Source: Sphagnum compactum
Taxonomy: Eukaryota > Bryophyta > Sphagnopsida > Sphagnales
NCBI GenBank assembly: GCA_965153455.1
Contig: OZ234501.1
Span: 11,904,001-11,968,000, forward strand
Direction: 5' to 3'
DNA: 64,000 bases
Below are positions 47,249 through 59,285 of this stretch, one piece after another (the first letter of the stretch is position 1; every line of letters begins with the position of its first letter). The position numbers and the translations under genes are program-made. The notes beneath the pieces are model-generated. The model saw nothing but the letters and a program-made list of their open reading frames with translations. It was not told the DNA's origin and searched no databases.

Positions 47249-48128
47249 GGGCCACTTTAGACAAGGGTCCAAAGATCAAAAGCCTAGGGACCAATTTGAA
47301 GAAAATTGCACCTTGAATTGGACCCTTCTTCACATTAAAAAAAAACATTTTTTTCCTAAGGTAGGATAAGTGTGTCTAAATACTTGGGTTTCAATATCGA
47401 AATGTGTGATTGGCGTGTGAGAGGATTAGGTTAATCTTTGGTATTTTTTTTTTCTTCTTCTTCCTTTTTTCATGGTTTTTTTAATTGTTTGTTTGTTTTT
47501 CCTTTTTTTTACTCTTACTACACAGAATGGATGAGCATAGTCATAAGATATCACAATTGTCTTTTTCATTGGTGCTCTTCTTTGGAATGGGAACCAGTTT
47601 AGGCATCCCTTATAAATTCAAATCCCCTTTCACTTGTGAAAATTCGTGTTTTAACTTTCCACTTTTTGCCCCACCTTTTGATTCACCTTCATTTCGTTCA
47701 ATTGAAAAGGTTGAGAATGCACTCCTAACAACCACCTTGTAATGATCCTTAAAATCAACCATGTCATCTCTAAATTTGGTGAAAAATGGGGGAGTTGCAA
47801 CAATTTCCTCAATCCATAATGTGTTTCCTGTTCTCACACTATTTGAACAACAAGGGTAATTGAAAATAGTGAAAAAGAGCAAAAAACGAAGAAATGAGCA
47901 ACCTTGGACCTTAATTTACATTTTGGCTCTCCAAACCATGAGTTTTTTTTTTGGGTTTGGACCAATTGGTTTCCTCCAAAATGATGTCGTGTAAGATAAA
48001 TCACAATTTGATTTGTTTTGATCCTATACATTTGTCTAAAGGCCTTGGGACCAATTTAAAGTTCTTGACCAATAAGAATGTTCAATTTCATTGGACCTTG
48101 CTCCTTGAACCCTTGTTTAAAGTGGGCC
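47249..48128. mobile_element. Tourist/Harbinger-like non-autonomous DNA element, TTA target duplication
   Basis: The left end GGGCCACTTTAGACAAGGG (47249 on) and the reverse complement of the right end GGCCCACTTTAAACAAGGG (ending 48128) form imperfect terminal inverted repeats of about 22 bp or more. Both ends are flanked by TTA (47246-47248 and 48129-48131), the target duplication of PIF/Harbinger transposons. GGGCC-type ends are common in Tourist MITEs. The 880-bp interior has no transposase; its open frames are short and domainless. Subterminal GGGACCAATTT words occur near both ends in the same orientation. Confidence 0.65.
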
Positions 48129-48131
48129 TTA

Positions 48132-51100
48132 GTTTCTCTTTCACAAAATCCGCTATTGTTGAAGATTCAAGACCACTCCTTAAATCCTCTCTCTTGATCA
48201 CATCTCCCAATTCAACAAAATCCATTTCACCAACAATCTTTCATAGGCACCACATTTGTCATTAGAAAAAAAGAAACACAACTAATACGATGAACAATTC
48301 ACACCACACCATACTAAAAATTGACAACAAATCAAGCATCCACACTCCTTTCCTACATTTGTAACTTGAACATCCATAGCCTGCAAAACATAAAACCAAA
48401 AATAAAAACAAAAAGAACTTTATTCTAGATAATAGACTTCACTTATTATCTTAACTCCTTTGTTAATCATGTTCATGGCATGCTGAATCAACGACCTATT
48501 GCAAACTAGGGATCTTTCCATTTCCCCTTTTTGACGCTCCTTTTATGTCATAGGACCATTGGGTATCACATGGAAAACAAAGAAAGCAAATCTTTACATT
48601 TGCTAAAACCCCTAGATTTAAGCTTTACGCTACACTTTTTACAAAAGGTGCTAAACAATGTTACCAAAAATTGAATACATTTTCTATACACATAGCAACA
48701 TATGAATATGAGTTGAAATTCATTGGGCAACCATAACGTCGAAAAATTCCTACATTAGTTATTGATAACAAGGTGTCTATTTGGTAAAATGTCATGTGCC
48801 TCTCCCCATATGTGCCATGTCACCTTAAGGTACATATCCTATTTCGTATTCTAGCATTTGTTGGAAGTTTGACACTACCTTTATTAATTAATTTATTTTG
48901 TATCTAACATTTTCCAAACTATGTGTAGGATAAAGCTCAAAGCTTCATCAAAATAAAAGGCCATTTGAGTGGGAATTGAGTGTGGGCTTGACTCTAGTAA
49001 ATCTTGTGGGTGAGAGCATTATCAAACATAAAATTTACTCCAAATCCCCCCCCTTTCCCCTTGGTATCCAATGAGTACCTAGTGGGTATCATGCCTAAAA
49101 AAAAGGGGGTAGGGCATTTCTAAAATCGGAATGACCACTCCAATGGGGCATTTTTTAAATTCCAATTTTATAAACTATCCCCATATATTGAAAGAAAAAA
49201 TATGATGGATAACACACCCTTCAATTACACTCAAGAATCATAATAAGTCGTTATGTATGCAAAAAAGGTAGTGTTTGAAGCCTTTCCTTGTTTTGAGGTG
49301 CTTAGGCATAAAGGTAATAGCTTGAGTGATGGGCACCAAAAAACAAGGAAAGGCCAAGGGTCTTACCCTTTTTCATTCTAAAAACATGACTTAATTTGTA
49401 GGGTGCTGAGGCTTCTTGTGTGGAAGATCCTCCACGAGTTCTTATGTCATTCTAAATACACTACAAAAATTAAGGCAAGTTTTAATTTTTTACATTGCTA
49501 GATTGCCTTAACATACATAGATTAAACATGTTTCCACAACAATTGTTTAAATTGTAATCATTTTCTTATTTTGGTGGGCATAATAGCTTTCTTAAGGGGA
49601 GATAAAAGCTCAAGACAAAGTTTCAAAGCAATGGGAGAAAGTTCAAGACAAAGTTTCAAAGCAATGGGAAAAAGTTCTATTGTATGTGAAAGGCACTTTA
49701 TCTAGAGAAATTACTTTTCAACAAAAGGCGACATGTTTTGAAAATTGAGTTTTTTTCCATTGATAATTGGCAGATCATTTTGAAGACTTTTATCAATGTT
49801 TTACATAAGATAATTCCTTGGAAGTGGGGCATTCTATTGGGCACTTAAGGAATGCATTGGACTAAGGGCATTACTTTACACTAAAATTAAAAAACCTTAG
49901 AAAATGTTAGTATTAAAACCAAACTTGTGTATGAGGAGAATATACAAGTTTTACCCACCTCCCAAATTGTTTTCATCATTCACAAGGACACTAAATTGCG
50001 AGTCCCCAATTCTTGGCTTCCTAAACAACATAACATTTTTGAATCATGAATGCACCAACAAATCATTCAAGTCCACCATATCTTGGAATACAAATACCAA
50101 AGCAATTATTCTCAACTTAACTTTGTCACAACTCAACATAACAACATGGCTTCATGAGATTGTGTTAGTGATAATGACTTGTAAATGGTCATAAACCTGA
50201 CATATGTTTACACTTGGTCATGAGTGGCTTCATAATGCTACAACAACTATCCAATATTGAATTAGTTACTCACCTTTGCTCACGAATTTAAAGAGATTAG
50301 TCAAGTCTTTTCTTTATGACTCAACTGGCCAACTCCTAATCAAAGTTATTAAGAAAAATGTTAGAGTTTTTGAACTACACAATTAGGGATGATGTGAAAC
50401 CTTTTGAAATGTGTTGAATACAATTGAGTTTCAAATCTTTGTCACCTTCAAGTGTGAAGATAATGCTCCAAAACATGATAGAAAACTAAGTTTTGTACAT
50501 GATTAAAAGGAATTTTGTATCATGTGTTATTTGTAACAATTGCAAATATTTAAACTCATCTTGCTCAACCTAGTCTCTATTCTTTGGAGATATCAACAGT
50601 GAGTAACAAGCACATGAACTTGTATCAAATTTCAAATTTGGCAGATGTGTCTTTGTGCATACTTTATGATGGTTTTAAAGATATATAGGACTTTCCAAAG
50701 GTCACAAATTTAATTTACTAAGCTCGATCAATTGCAATTTAAGCACTAATTAGTGGTTGAAAATAAAATCCATCATGTAAAAATCTTGAAGGACATAAAA
50801 CAATACACCACATGATACAAAAGATTAATAGATTTTGAACAAATTCAACTACTCAATACAATTATACAATATCACAAAACACAAACATTTGGCAAAAACA
50901 ACCTTCCCACAACCCCAAAAGACAAAAAGTTATTTCTGACAATGTTGAAAAACCCATTAGTCTAGGGTTTGGACCCATGACCGTTTCTATGCTTTTATTT
51001 GGCCATAACTTACTTGCAAACTCCATTTTTGAAAGGAACTACTAAAAAGGCAATGGATTTTTTTTGTGTTTCAAACAAGTATAGAAATAATTTCCAACAA

Positions 51101-51179
51101 GTGAGGCAATTTTCTAATTGACACAAAAGGCCTTACATGAACTGGCACCTATGTTGGGAACTTGGTACCATGGTCAAAA
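48132..51179. other. AT-rich intergenic DNA
   Basis: No gene recognised. A 33-bp tandem duplication (CAAGACAAAGTTTCAAAGCA at 49611 and 49644) is present. The frame at 49904-50194 has no known domain. Confidence 0.4.
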
Positions 51180-51670
51180 TCCTGAAAGCTCCACACATTA
51201 CCAACAATTGTGAACATAATCAATGTGCATGTGCATGAAGGATCTATTGTGCCAATACAAGGCTTTGCTCCAACTAATGCCCAAGTTCAAAACTCAGCTT
51301 TCATGTTAATAGTTGCATTGGGTGAAAAAGATTTATTCATTACAACACATGGGACTTTCTTCTTGGATGATGGTGAGGACCATTTCAACGAAGTTGCAAG
51401 ATGGGAAGTCCATACTAGTGACATATTTTGTTAAAGGAAAAATTAGCATGGGGATTGGTGGTCATATGATTGCAATGTCCTTCATGGCAATTATGTTCTT
51501 CAACATGGCTAGCAATTGGATACTCTGAAAATTTTGGGTACTAAGCGTATGCCCACAAAGATTAGTGTCAATGACAATCTTGTGCCCCCCAAGGTGAAAG
51601 CTATTTTCCTTCCAACCAACACCCTCCTTGAAATTCATGGGTTGGATTTACCTTTGGGCAAGGACTTTTG
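51180..51670 (+). pseudogene. Fragment of a GH31 alpha-glucosidase gene 3' end
   Basis: This stretch matches the C-terminal coding part of the alpha-glucosidase gene 6 kb downstream (its 57770-58230 region) in the same orientation. Shared pieces include [30 protein letters not shown] and [11 protein letters not shown]. The copy has a codon insertion, at least two frameshifts and an in-frame stop, and similarity ends abruptly at GGCAAGGAC, before the parent's own stop codon. It contains no upstream exons. It is a dead partial duplicate. The matching region lies within one parental exon, so it cannot be told whether it arose from DNA or from mRNA. Confidence 0.85.
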
Positions 51671-53524
51671 TTTTTTTTCTTTTGTTTGTTTGTATCCTGT
51701 TGTGAACTTTTCTAACAAATTAGACTTTCGTTAACATTTTGCCTAGCAAATCAAGAATGTAAAAAATATTAATGGAACAAAATAACATTTAGTGAAATTT
51801 ACAAAATTTTATCCTTTGAAAAAACAAAATTGATTACAACAAAATTATTATGTCCACACAAAACAATTTAATCACCATCACTGGTAGTGCAAAGCAACGC
51901 AAAGCCCAAATACAATTATGAACAAACCCTTCAAAATGGGCATTGTCAAGAAGTGTAGGTACAACCAATATAATTTTAGTTTCTTCTTGTAGATCAATAC
52001 TCAATCACTCATCAACATTTTTCTCACTAGCCAAAATTCACATCAAAAGTTAAAATTTTGAAAATGAAGGGATTTTGGAATCATCTAAAACTTGCATTAG
52101 GACAAATTTATTATCATTTTTATGAAAAAAATATTTTAAAACCAATACCCATGATTCCCAACCTTTTTTTTTGTTTTCAATAAGATGAGTGACCTAATCA
52201 AACACATGGTTTGTAATGTAACATTTTTGACGATTTCATTTCATTCGACAATGTTAAACCTTTTGCTTGAAACTTTTTTTTTTAAAGATACCCATATGTT
52301 TTCTTCTTAAACTCTAGACCCTTATGCCTAACTCTTGTTAGCATCAATTATTGTCTTTTTATTGTCATTTATTATTGAAATCTATTAATGTGGTTGGAGT
52401 GAACTTTAAAAACACATAAAGAAAGGCAAAAATAAAAATAAAAATTCACTATATACTACATTCATGTTCCACTCCCAAATTTTTTTTTGCTTATTTCTCC
52501 TACACAATCCTTTATGGAAGGTTATATTGAAATAAACTTAACCCAATTTGGCTAGCATGTACATCCTATACCATCTACTCAAATAAATAAAAAATAAATA
52601 GATAAATAAATAAATAAAATAATAATAAAAATACCTTCTACTCAAAACCTTATGTCCTTTTCAAATCTCAAGCCCTATGTTAGGTATGTCATTTATAATG
52701 GAAATTGTTAAACATATACAGTTATGGGGGTCTAAGGTATAAGGTTGAAGGTTAAGGCATTGGATATAGGGTTTTAGTATAGTGTTAAAGTTTAAGGATA
52801 AAGTTTCATAGTTTATGGTTTAGAATTTTAAATTTATAATAAGATTTATAATTTTTTTTTTCCCCAACCATAGGTTCATATTCACACCAAATTATATACT
52901 CCAATAATACATAAAACAATAGAAAATAACAATTGATTCCAACATAACTTTATAGGTTGACCCAAAAGCAGATTTTTATTTTATTTAATTTTAAAAATTA
53001 TTTTTCAATAGAAGGTTCACCTTTAGTCAGATGAAATTAAAACCATCAGAAAAAAAAAGAAAAAAGAAAAAATGAAAAAAAAGAGTTCATGTTTTCAATT
53101 ATAGCCTCAAAAATCTCAACCAAGAAAAAAGAAGGAAAAATAAATTAAATTAAAGAAAAATTTTCAGTTCTGATCCAATATTCCAAATTCCGCCCCCCCC
53201 CAAATTTAAAATGAAATAAATAAATGGGGAATTAAAATTTCAAAGAATTAAAATTTTCATTTAATAGGGAAAATAAAAACCCTTGCAGATTAAAATGAAT
53301 ACTCAAAAGTAGCACAAAAATGAAACTGGAATGCAAAAATTGGGCAGGTATTAAAAAAAATTATTAAAAATAATAAAAATTGGAATGCTAAATTAGGGCA
53401 GCGTAAATGCAGGGTTATGTATCCATATGTCAGCTGATAACCGGCCTGATTTGATGTAATTAGCAACCGGATTAGACTTAAGCTTTACCGCTATAATCTC
53501 GGGTTACCCTATTTGTCAGCAAAA
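51671..53524. other. AT-rich intergenic DNA
   Basis: No gene recognised. AAATAAATA-type repeats lie near 52.58-52.63 kb and A-rich runs near 53.04-53.16 kb. Confidence 0.4.
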
Positions 53525-53561
53525 TTAGTTGACCCTAATTTAGCACATTAGGGTCAACTAA
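53525..53561. repeat. Perfect 15-bp inverted repeat (hairpin)
   Basis: TTAGTTGACCCTAAT (53525-53539) and ATTAGGGTCAACTAA (53547-53561) are perfect complements separated by 7 bases. The element borders the GATTAG minisatellite. TTGACC/GGTCAA contains the W-box core TTGAC, a WRKY-binding word, in both arms; whether it is bound is unknown. Confidence 0.85.
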
Positions 53562-53575
53562 GGCAGCACATTTTG

Positions 53576-54000
53576 TTTAGTGGATTGATTAGCACACTGA
53601 GTTAGTAGATTAATTAGACACACTTGATTAGTAGCTTGATTAGTAGTTTGATATGGAGATTGATTAGTAGGTTTGAATTAGCGCACTTGGATTAGTAGAG
53701 TGATTAGCACACTTGATTAGTAGCTCGATTAATAGACTGATTAGCACACTTTAATTAGTTAGTATCTTGATTAGTAGATTGATTAGAACACTTAATTAGT
53801 AGCTCGATTAGTAGCTTGATTAGCACACTTAATTAGTAGCTTGATTAGTAGATGTATTAGCAGTGTTTTATTAGTAGCTTGATTAGTAGATTTTATTAGC
53901 AGTGTTTGATTAGTAGCTTGATTAGTAAGTAGTTTGATTTGTAGATTGATTAGGGACAGTTGATTAGCAGTTTGATTAGTGAGAGACTGGATTGATTAGT
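53576..54000 (+). repeat. GATTAGTAG/GATTAGCACACT minisatellite
   Basis: About 425 bp made of 10-14 bp variants of TTGATTAGTAG, TAGCTTGATTAG and GATTAGCACACTT. They are arranged in a loose higher-order pattern, with GATTAGCACACTTGATTAG followed by TAGCTTGATTAGTAG. Units differ in length and sequence, so there are no constant repeats with unique spacers and a CRISPR reading is excluded. It ends about 590 bp before the GH31 start codon. Confidence 0.85.
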
Positions 54001-54281
54001 GGACGAGGAATCGTCGCGCAAACGGTGGAAAACCAGATTAGGACGACAGATTAGCAAAAATTACCACGAAATTAGTGTTTGCCGGCTGCTTTGCTGCTGC
54101 AACTGGAAGAAGATTTATGATCTCAATTCCTCTCGGATGCTGCAACTCCGTATAAACCAAAAACCCCATGATCAGAGCTCAATTGTGTAAAACAAATCCC
54201 ATGATCTGAGCTCTTGTTTGTATTCTCCCTTGAATTTTCACTTCCCAAACTGTTGCAGATTTTGTCTCTCTAGTTGGGTTT

Positions 54282-54283
<2 letters not shown>

Positions 54284-54318
<35 letters not shown>
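54284..54318. repeat. (GA)n microsatellite in the GH31 upstream region
   Basis: About 17 uninterrupted GA units, roughly 275 bp upstream of the start codon. It probably lies in the promoter or 5' UTR. GA/CT tracts are common there in plant genes. Confidence 0.9.
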
Positions 54319-54320
<2 letters not shown>

Positions 54321-54591
54321 TTTTGAGAGAGATTGAGATTTATTGATGCTTTTTGTCGCTGTTTGGGGGAGCTTTGGGGACTTACAAGCTTTGGATATGA
54401 GCAGTAAGAGACGGAAAATGCTGCAGCAAATTGGGTGCTGGTTTCTTCTTGTTGCGTAAGAATCAGCTGTGAGAATTGGGCAGAGGTTAAGAGGAATTGG
54501 GTATAGGATAGTAAGAGGAATTGGGCATAGGAGAACAGGAATTGCGTATAGGTGTTAGTGGGGAGTGGGAAGATCAGTAGAAGAACAGGAA

Positions 54592-57500
54592 ATGAGGTCA
54601 GAAGGGACAGTGTTGGTTTCTGCATTTTTGGGTATCGTATGGTGGGTGGTTGTAGCAGTAGCAGCAGCAGCAGCAGCAACGGAGTTTTCTCCTCCTCCTC
54701 CAAATTCTGCAAGCACTTTGAGAGCAGAGCATCAAGGGTACAGAGTAACAGCAGTGAATGAATTTGCAGATGGGTCAGGCTTTGTGGCAGCTCTGGAGCT
54801 TATCAAGCCCAGTGAGACTTATGGGACAGACATCAAGCAGCTGAGCATGGTGGTGAGGAATGAGGAGGATGAGCTGCTGCATGTGCACATCTCAGACAGT
54901 TTGAATCCACGGTGGGAGGTCCCCCAGGAGCTCATCCAGAGACCTGTCCCTCTCTCTCTACTCCATGTGAACAAGGACCAGAACACCCTCCTGCAGCATC
55001 ACAGAAACCTAAACAGCCAAGTCCCAGAGTCGCAAGCAGAACTCGATTCAACTTCTTCGGACCGTCTTTTGGAGTTTTCTTACACCTCTGCACCTTTTGG
55101 GTTCAGCATCACCAGAATTTCCACTGGAGAGGTACTGTTCAATTCCACTCCAGTCGCTGCATCGTCATCATCATCAGATGATGATCATGGGGTGATTGAT
55201 GATATTGTCCAGTCTTTCTCTTTCAATTCCATGGTGTTCAAGGATCAGTACCTGGAGATTTCAACTCAGATGCCAAAGACAACTTCCCTGTTTGGGCTTG
55301 GAGAGAGCACCAAATCCAAGCTTCAAATCACCAGGGGCAGGACTTACACCCTGTGGGCGACAGACATTGGAGCCGACAATGTCGACATTGACTTGTATGG
55401 TGCATTTCCTTTCTACATGGATGTGCGTCAGGGTGGAGCTGGAGCATCCCATGGTGTCCTCTTACTCAACACCAATGGTATGGATGTTGATGTGAATGAA
55501 GATTTCCTGACATACCACATCATTGGTGGTGTTCTGGATTTCTACTTTTTTGCAGGTCCAAGCCCTCTTGCAGTTGTGGATCAGTATACCAAACTGATTG
55601 GTCGACCTGCACCCATGCCCTTCTGGTCATTTGGTAAGAAACAATTTTGATCTTCTGGAAATCGCTGATTACAACAGACAATTGATAGTCCAGTTTCCTC
55701 ATCAGCATGATTATGTATTCAGAGAAAGCTTCACTTCTTCTCGTGTGAATGATGAGATTTTATGTTTTTTTGTTGATTGGATGGGGGAATGTTCTTGTGC
55801 AGGGTTCCATCAATGCAAGTGGGGATATAAGAACATTGATGACCTGAGATATGTTGTTGAGAACTATAGAAAGGCAAACATCCCTCTGGAGACAATATGG
55901 AATGACATTGACTATATGGATGCTTACAAAGACTTCACTCTTGATCCTGTGAGCTATGCTGAACCTGCATTGAGAGCATTTGTTGACGAACTTCATGCTG
56001 ATGGTCAACACTACATTCTGATCCTCGATCCTGGTAAGACCTTGTTCTGCACAATTGTCAAAGATTTTGCTCCAAAATTGCTCCATGATATTGCAAAAAC
56101 ATTCTTGGAATCCTCTTAAATGCTTTTTTTTCTGGTCTTTGTGAACAGAATTGTTAAAAGTTCAAACTGTTCAAATTTGTCCTTAGTATGGGAAGCTAGA
56201 GGCTTTTAGCATCTTCTGGAGATGGAGTGAAATCATAAACACGTGTCTTCTTTTTCCTAATCTAACTTGGTGGGTCTCCCATACATGTTTTCTCCATCAT
56301 ATTCCAGAATGCACACATAATCCCAAGTATATGGTAGAGCCCAGGTTACAGTGGGTGAAGAACTGATGTCACCTAGCTATATGCCACCAAAGGGTTTGAA
56401 GCTCTAAGGGTGGATTATTGTTTTGAGAAATAGGGGTTTACAGTTGTAAAATGCTACTGGATAAAGAATTAACAAAGATTCCAAGACTTGGGTCTTTTGA
56501 ATGAGGGAAAGTTCCTTCCAAAAAATGTGGGCTTCCAACAATCAGAATCTGTCCACATATTATAGAAGACAACTATTTTCAGTTGGGCTAAGAGACACCA
56601 GAGTGTATGAAGGGCTTGCATGGAGTAGTTTGAGAAGGTGGATAGATTGCTTTCATGCATACAGGAGTGCTTTCTGTTTTTGCAGGGATCAGTGTGATTG
56701 ATCAAAATTACAGTACCCTTCAGCGGGGATTAAGAGCTGACATTTTTCTGAAGAATGAGTTTGGCAACAACTATTTGGCGCAAGTTTGGCCTGGCCCTGT
56801 CTACTTCCCGGACTTCCTCCACCCAAAGGCACAATCTTGGTGGACCACCGAGATAGCTGAATTTTTCAAGAAGGTGCCGTTTGATGGGCTCTGGATCGAT
56901 ATGAATGAAGCAGCTAACTTCTGCAGCGGAAGTGATTGTTCTTTTGATGCAACAGCTGGAGTTCCCTCATTTGATGGTGGATGCTTCCTCCACTGCACCA
57001 CAGGCTCCACACGGTTTGATGACCCACCTTATAAAATTGACCACATGGGTGAGTACTCAGAAATTGGAGAGAGGTCTATTGCAATGACAGTGAAACATTA
57101 CACAGGAGCTTTGGAGTATGATGCACATAACCTGTATGGGTTGTCAGAGTCCATTGTCACAAACAAGGCTCTGAAGGAAGTGACAAAGAAGAGGCCCTTC
57201 ATTCTTTCACGCTCCACATTTGTGAGTTCAGGTGCTCATGCCGCCCATTGGACTGGTGATAACAAAGCAACATGGGAGGATCTTGAGTACTCTGTTGCCA
57301 GTGTTTTGAACTCAGGTATTTTTGGAGTGCCAATGGTGGGTGCAGACATATGCGGGTTTGCTGGCAATACCACTGAGGAGCTTTGCAACCGCTGGATGCA
57401 ATTGGGAGCCTTTTACCCCTTTGCAAGAAGTCATGCTGAAATCCTTAGCAACCCCCAAGAGCCTTACTTGTGGGAGTCTGTTGCCATCTCATCCAGGAAA

Positions 57501-58280
57501 GCACTTGGTCTACGGTACCGTCTTCTTCCATACATGTACACTCTCATGTATGAGGCTCATACACAAGGTTTCCCAATTGCAAGGCCTCTTTTCTTTGGTT
57601 TTCCTGAGGATTCAATGACCCTTACAGTGAGTCACCAATTCTTGCTTGGAAATGGGATTCTGGTTTCTCCAGTGCTCAGTCCAGGTCAGACATCAGTGAA
57701 TGCGTACTTACCAGAGGGAGTATGGTATAACATGTTTGATTTTTCCAAAGTAACAAGTCAGGGGGCTTACCACATGTTGCCAGCAGCCGCAGATGAAATT
57801 AATGTCCATGTGCATGAAGGATCTGTTGTACCAATGCAAGCCTCTGCTCTAACTACTGCCGAAGTCCGAAACTCGCCTTTCACATTACTAGTTGCATTGG
57901 GCAAAGATTTGTTTACAAGGGCACATGGGACGCTATTCTTGGATAGCAGCGATGACCTTGAAATGGTGCTGCAAAATGGGAAGTCCACACTCGTGACATA
58001 TTTTGTTGAAGCAAGCACAGGCTCTGGCCATATGACTGCCAGTGTCATTTATGGCAGCTATGCTCTTCAACAGGGCTGGCAATTGCATACAGTGCAAATT
58101 CTGGGTATTAAGCATATGCCCACAAAGATTAGCATCAATGGTGAGCCTGTGTCCTTATCAGCAAAAGCCATTTTCCATCCAGCCAAGCTTTTCCTTGAGA
58201 TTCATGGATTGGATTTACCTGTGGGCAAGGAGTTTGAACTTGTGTGGGAAACAACATCATCTGCAGATATTCTTCTTTGA
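54592..58280 (+). CDS. Secreted GH31 alpha-glucosidase, 3 exons
   Basis: Releases terminal alpha-linked glucose (or xylose in xyloglucan-acting members) from oligosaccharides. Exons: 54592-55633, 55803-56033 and 56686-58280, giving 955 residues. Both GT-AG introns are phase 1. The ATG at 54592 is chosen because it begins a clear signal peptide ([21 protein letters not shown]); the open frame continues upstream without another ATG. The protein shows the full GH31 order: N-terminal beta domain, catalytic barrel with [18 protein letters not shown], nucleophile Asp496 in [13 protein letters not shown], acid/base Asp616 in HWTGDN, then the C-terminal beta domains. The DIDYMD motif is the maltase/alpha-glucosidase form; Arabidopsis alpha-xylosidase XYL1 has a DDDHMD variant, so alpha-glucosidase is preferred. 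An alanine run encoded by CAG repeats sits in the signal peptide. The length is slightly above the usual 900-920 residues. A broken copy of its 3' end lies 3 kb upstream. Confidence 0.93.
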
Positions 58281-59285
58281 TTAATTAATAGGAACTTGAA
58301 TATCATGTACTGTAGCAAAGAAGTCTTTCAAGCTCAGTAACACTAGTTAGCTGCCGTTGCACCAGAACCGTAATTCTGGTCAAGGGGGTGAAAATCACCA
58401 ATAGGTAAAGGGAAGAGGCCAGGTTTAAGGGTTAAGAGTTTTTAAACCACAATAGGTACTTTTTATAAACACAACTATAAACAAAAGATTCAGAAGGTGC
58501 AGTACTCAGGAGGTGTAGCTGCTAACTTGGTTGAGAAATGTGATCGCACTTTCAGTGTCTGCTTGCATCAATTGTCATTTCCTTTTGTTTTGTTGACTTT
58601 ATCAGCCAAGTGACTTGTCACACTCTATGGGCACCAAGCATGCTGAACAGAGACCGTTCCGTACATAAGCAGCCATATGAGATATTTGCACATGTTCTTC
58701 ATGTTAATTCTTGTAATTAACTAGACAAGACATTTCAATAGAACTTCTAGCATGCTAAACTGAGAAAAGAGCCTTGGGTTTTCTAGTTGAATCCTGTTAA
58801 ATGACAATGACAATGAATCTGTATGTTTAACATAGAATCTCATAAAGGTCAAGGAACCTGGGTACCTGAAGCTGGTGATTGATCACAGCAGAGAGATATC
58901 GAAGCTGGTGATACACAATCTCTGCCACTACCAGCAGTTACACACTATAACCAAAAATTATCAGGAGCAATGCACAAGTGGGATTTTCCTGCTTCTACCC
59001 CTGCACAATCTGGTCACACGTAAAGATCTCTTTGACCTATAACCACCATGTCAACAAACTCTCTCCAGGTTTCCCCTCTGTTACATTTTTGACAGAAGAG
59101 CTTGTTGGGAAGCAAGAGAGGAGGAAGCAAATCACGAAGGAGTAAGTTAGCAGTAATTACTCAATGGGTGTTAGGCCTTCACACATCAGTGACATGTGTG
59201 AGAGACATAAGTACTTTATTGTAATAATGAGAGGAAGAAATTGGACAAGTTAATATATGGCACAAAGCAGCTTGCCACCCAAAAA
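58281..59285. other. Convergent intergenic region between GH31 and FAM91
   Basis: About 1 kb holding the 3' ends of two convergent genes. No coding sequence or RNA gene recognised. Confidence 0.5.

Noticed and set aside
49904-50194. 96-codon open frame
   Set aside because: No recognisable domain, AT-rich composition equal to its surroundings, no splice context or neighbouring gene.
53576-54000. CRISPR-like array
   Set aside because: Units vary in length and sequence and there are no constant repeats with unique spacers; this is a eukaryotic minisatellite.
54179-54712. 177-codon reverse open frame upstream of GH31
   Set aside because: Low-complexity (S and L runs from the GA tract and CAG repeat), overlapping the real signal peptide of GH31 on the other strand.
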